Source of the DNA: Candidatus Zixiibacteriota bacterium
GTDB lineage: Bacteria > Zixibacteria > MSB-5A5 > GN15 > PGXB01
DNA length: 5,275 nt
Direction of reading: 5' to 3'
Assembly: GCA_026397495.1 (NCBI GenBank)
Contig: JAPLUS010000316.1
Location: 1-5,275 of the forward strand
Shown piece by piece: positions 4,825 to 5,275 of the stretch. The notes under the pieces were generated by a model, which saw only the letters and a program-made list of their open reading frames with translations, ran no database searches and was not told the origin of the DNA. The translations under genes and the position numbers were made by a program. Numbering within the stretch: the first letter of the stretch is position 1; each line of letters starts with the position of its first letter.

Positions 4825-5275
4825 AAGAGTCTCTTTTCCCAATTGTCGGAGTGAAAGATGTTCCCTCTTTAAATAATAGAATCCCATCAGAGTTATAGGA
4901 ATAAATTGTGCCGCGTGGAGCACGATGGCACAGGAAACGGCATTATGCGGACTAATTCCAAAAAAATTAAGCGTCCAGACCACCCCGGCATGATAGACGC
5001 CAATAAAGCCCGGGGAAGAAGGAATCAAGATAGAAATGGAGACGACAACAAGCAGAACATATGATGCATATATCGGTAAATCGAAACCAAAGGCATAAAA
5101 GACAAATATATTTGATATACCCATACACAGCCAAAGGAAAATGGTGTGCCCACTCACCCAAGCCGTATATTTCCAATTCCTTAGAAAGAGCAATCCTTTG
5201 GAAAATTTCAAAACGGTGTTCTGTATTTTATTCCGAACTGATTCCGGCAGAAAGAAAAGGTACTTAGTTAAGAGC
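4822..5275 (-). CDS. LPG-synthase transmembrane (UPF0104/YbhN-like) membrane protein, 3' part
   Basis: This is the C-terminal 150 residues of an integral membrane protein. The frame stays open to the right edge, so the start lies outside the window; the TTG at 5211 is an internal leucine codon, not a start. Visible are hydrophobic spans at about residues 39-60, 69-86 and 110-134 of the partial product and the motif PSSPGFIGVYHAG at 85-97, which matches the conserved Pro/Gly-rich signature near the end of the lysylphosphatidylglycerol synthase transmembrane family (PF03706). Full members have about 300-340 residues, so roughly half is seen. Related domains include the flippase-like N-terminal part of MprF and archaeal AglD; many members sit beside DPM1-like glycosyltransferases. 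A role in handling lipids or lipid-linked sugars in the inner membrane is inference. The stop (TAA) lies 11 bases before the next gene, so the two are very likely cotranscribed. Family assignment is firm; the exact function is unknown. Confidence 0.85.
   Translation of the reverse strand, partial: LLTKYLFFLPESVRNKIQNTVLKFSKGLLFLRNWKYTAWVSGHTIFLWLCMGISNIFVFYAFGFDLPIYASYVLLVVVSISILIPSSPGFIGVYHAGVVWTLNFFGISPHNAVSCAIVLHAAQFIPITLMGFYYLKREHLSLRQLGKETL

Noticed and set aside
5061..5211. A TTG at 5211 as the start of a 129-residue membrane protein.
   Set aside because: The same frame stays open to the window edge, and family members are much longer, so this is an internal leucine codon.

Overview
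All convincing genes in this window lie on the minus strand, so transcription runs from right to left. The sequence is bacterial, moderately AT-rich, with short intergenic gaps and Shine-Dalgarno sites at most but not all starts. No gene is a clear taxonomic marker. The combination of polyprenyl-phosphate-type glycosyltransferases, a Gfo/Idh oxidoreductase, a left-handed beta-helix acyltransferase and small lineage-specific genes would fit an uncultured, probably Gram-negative bacterium. That placement is an inference and I would not name a phylum with confidence.

Right part (about 1475-5275) is part of a glycan-assembly cluster. In order of transcription it holds: the C-terminal part of a polytopic membrane protein of the LPG-synthase transmembrane (UPF0104/YbhN) family, cut by the window edge; a DPM1-like family 2 glycosyltransferase (GT2-a) with an odd C-terminal tail that looks like the end of an NAD-dependent sugar epimerase; a 92-bp gap with a weak promoter-like site; a Gfo/Idh/MocA sugar dehydrogenase; a hexapeptide-repeat acyltransferase that overlaps it by ATGA; and a second DPM1-like glycosyltransferase (GT2-b) 8 bases further on. 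A plausible reading is that the oxidoreductase and acyltransferase help make a modified (amino)sugar, the glycosyltransferases put sugars on a lipid carrier, and the membrane protein acts at the membrane with lipid or lipid-linked substrate. The aminotransferase usually needed between the first two steps is not in the window.

Left part (1-1474) looks like a separate transcription unit. A near-consensus sigma-70 promoter (1409-1437: TTGACA, 17-bp spacer, TATTTT) precedes three small genes: a single-pass membrane protein with a coiled-coil-like region rich in Asp-Ser-hydrophobic triplets, a stand-alone sigma-70 region-4-like helix-turn-helix protein, and an unrecognised 131-residue protein. A perfect 12-bp inverted repeat at 65-94 follows and may be the terminator. 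The first 60 bases hold a second small hairpin and no gene I can support.

The points most worth a second look are the glycosyltransferase/epimerase-tail chimera, the missing DxD aspartates in GT2-b, and the small sigma-like regulator module with its own promoter. I did not see CRISPR, tRNA, rRNA or insertion-sequence features.
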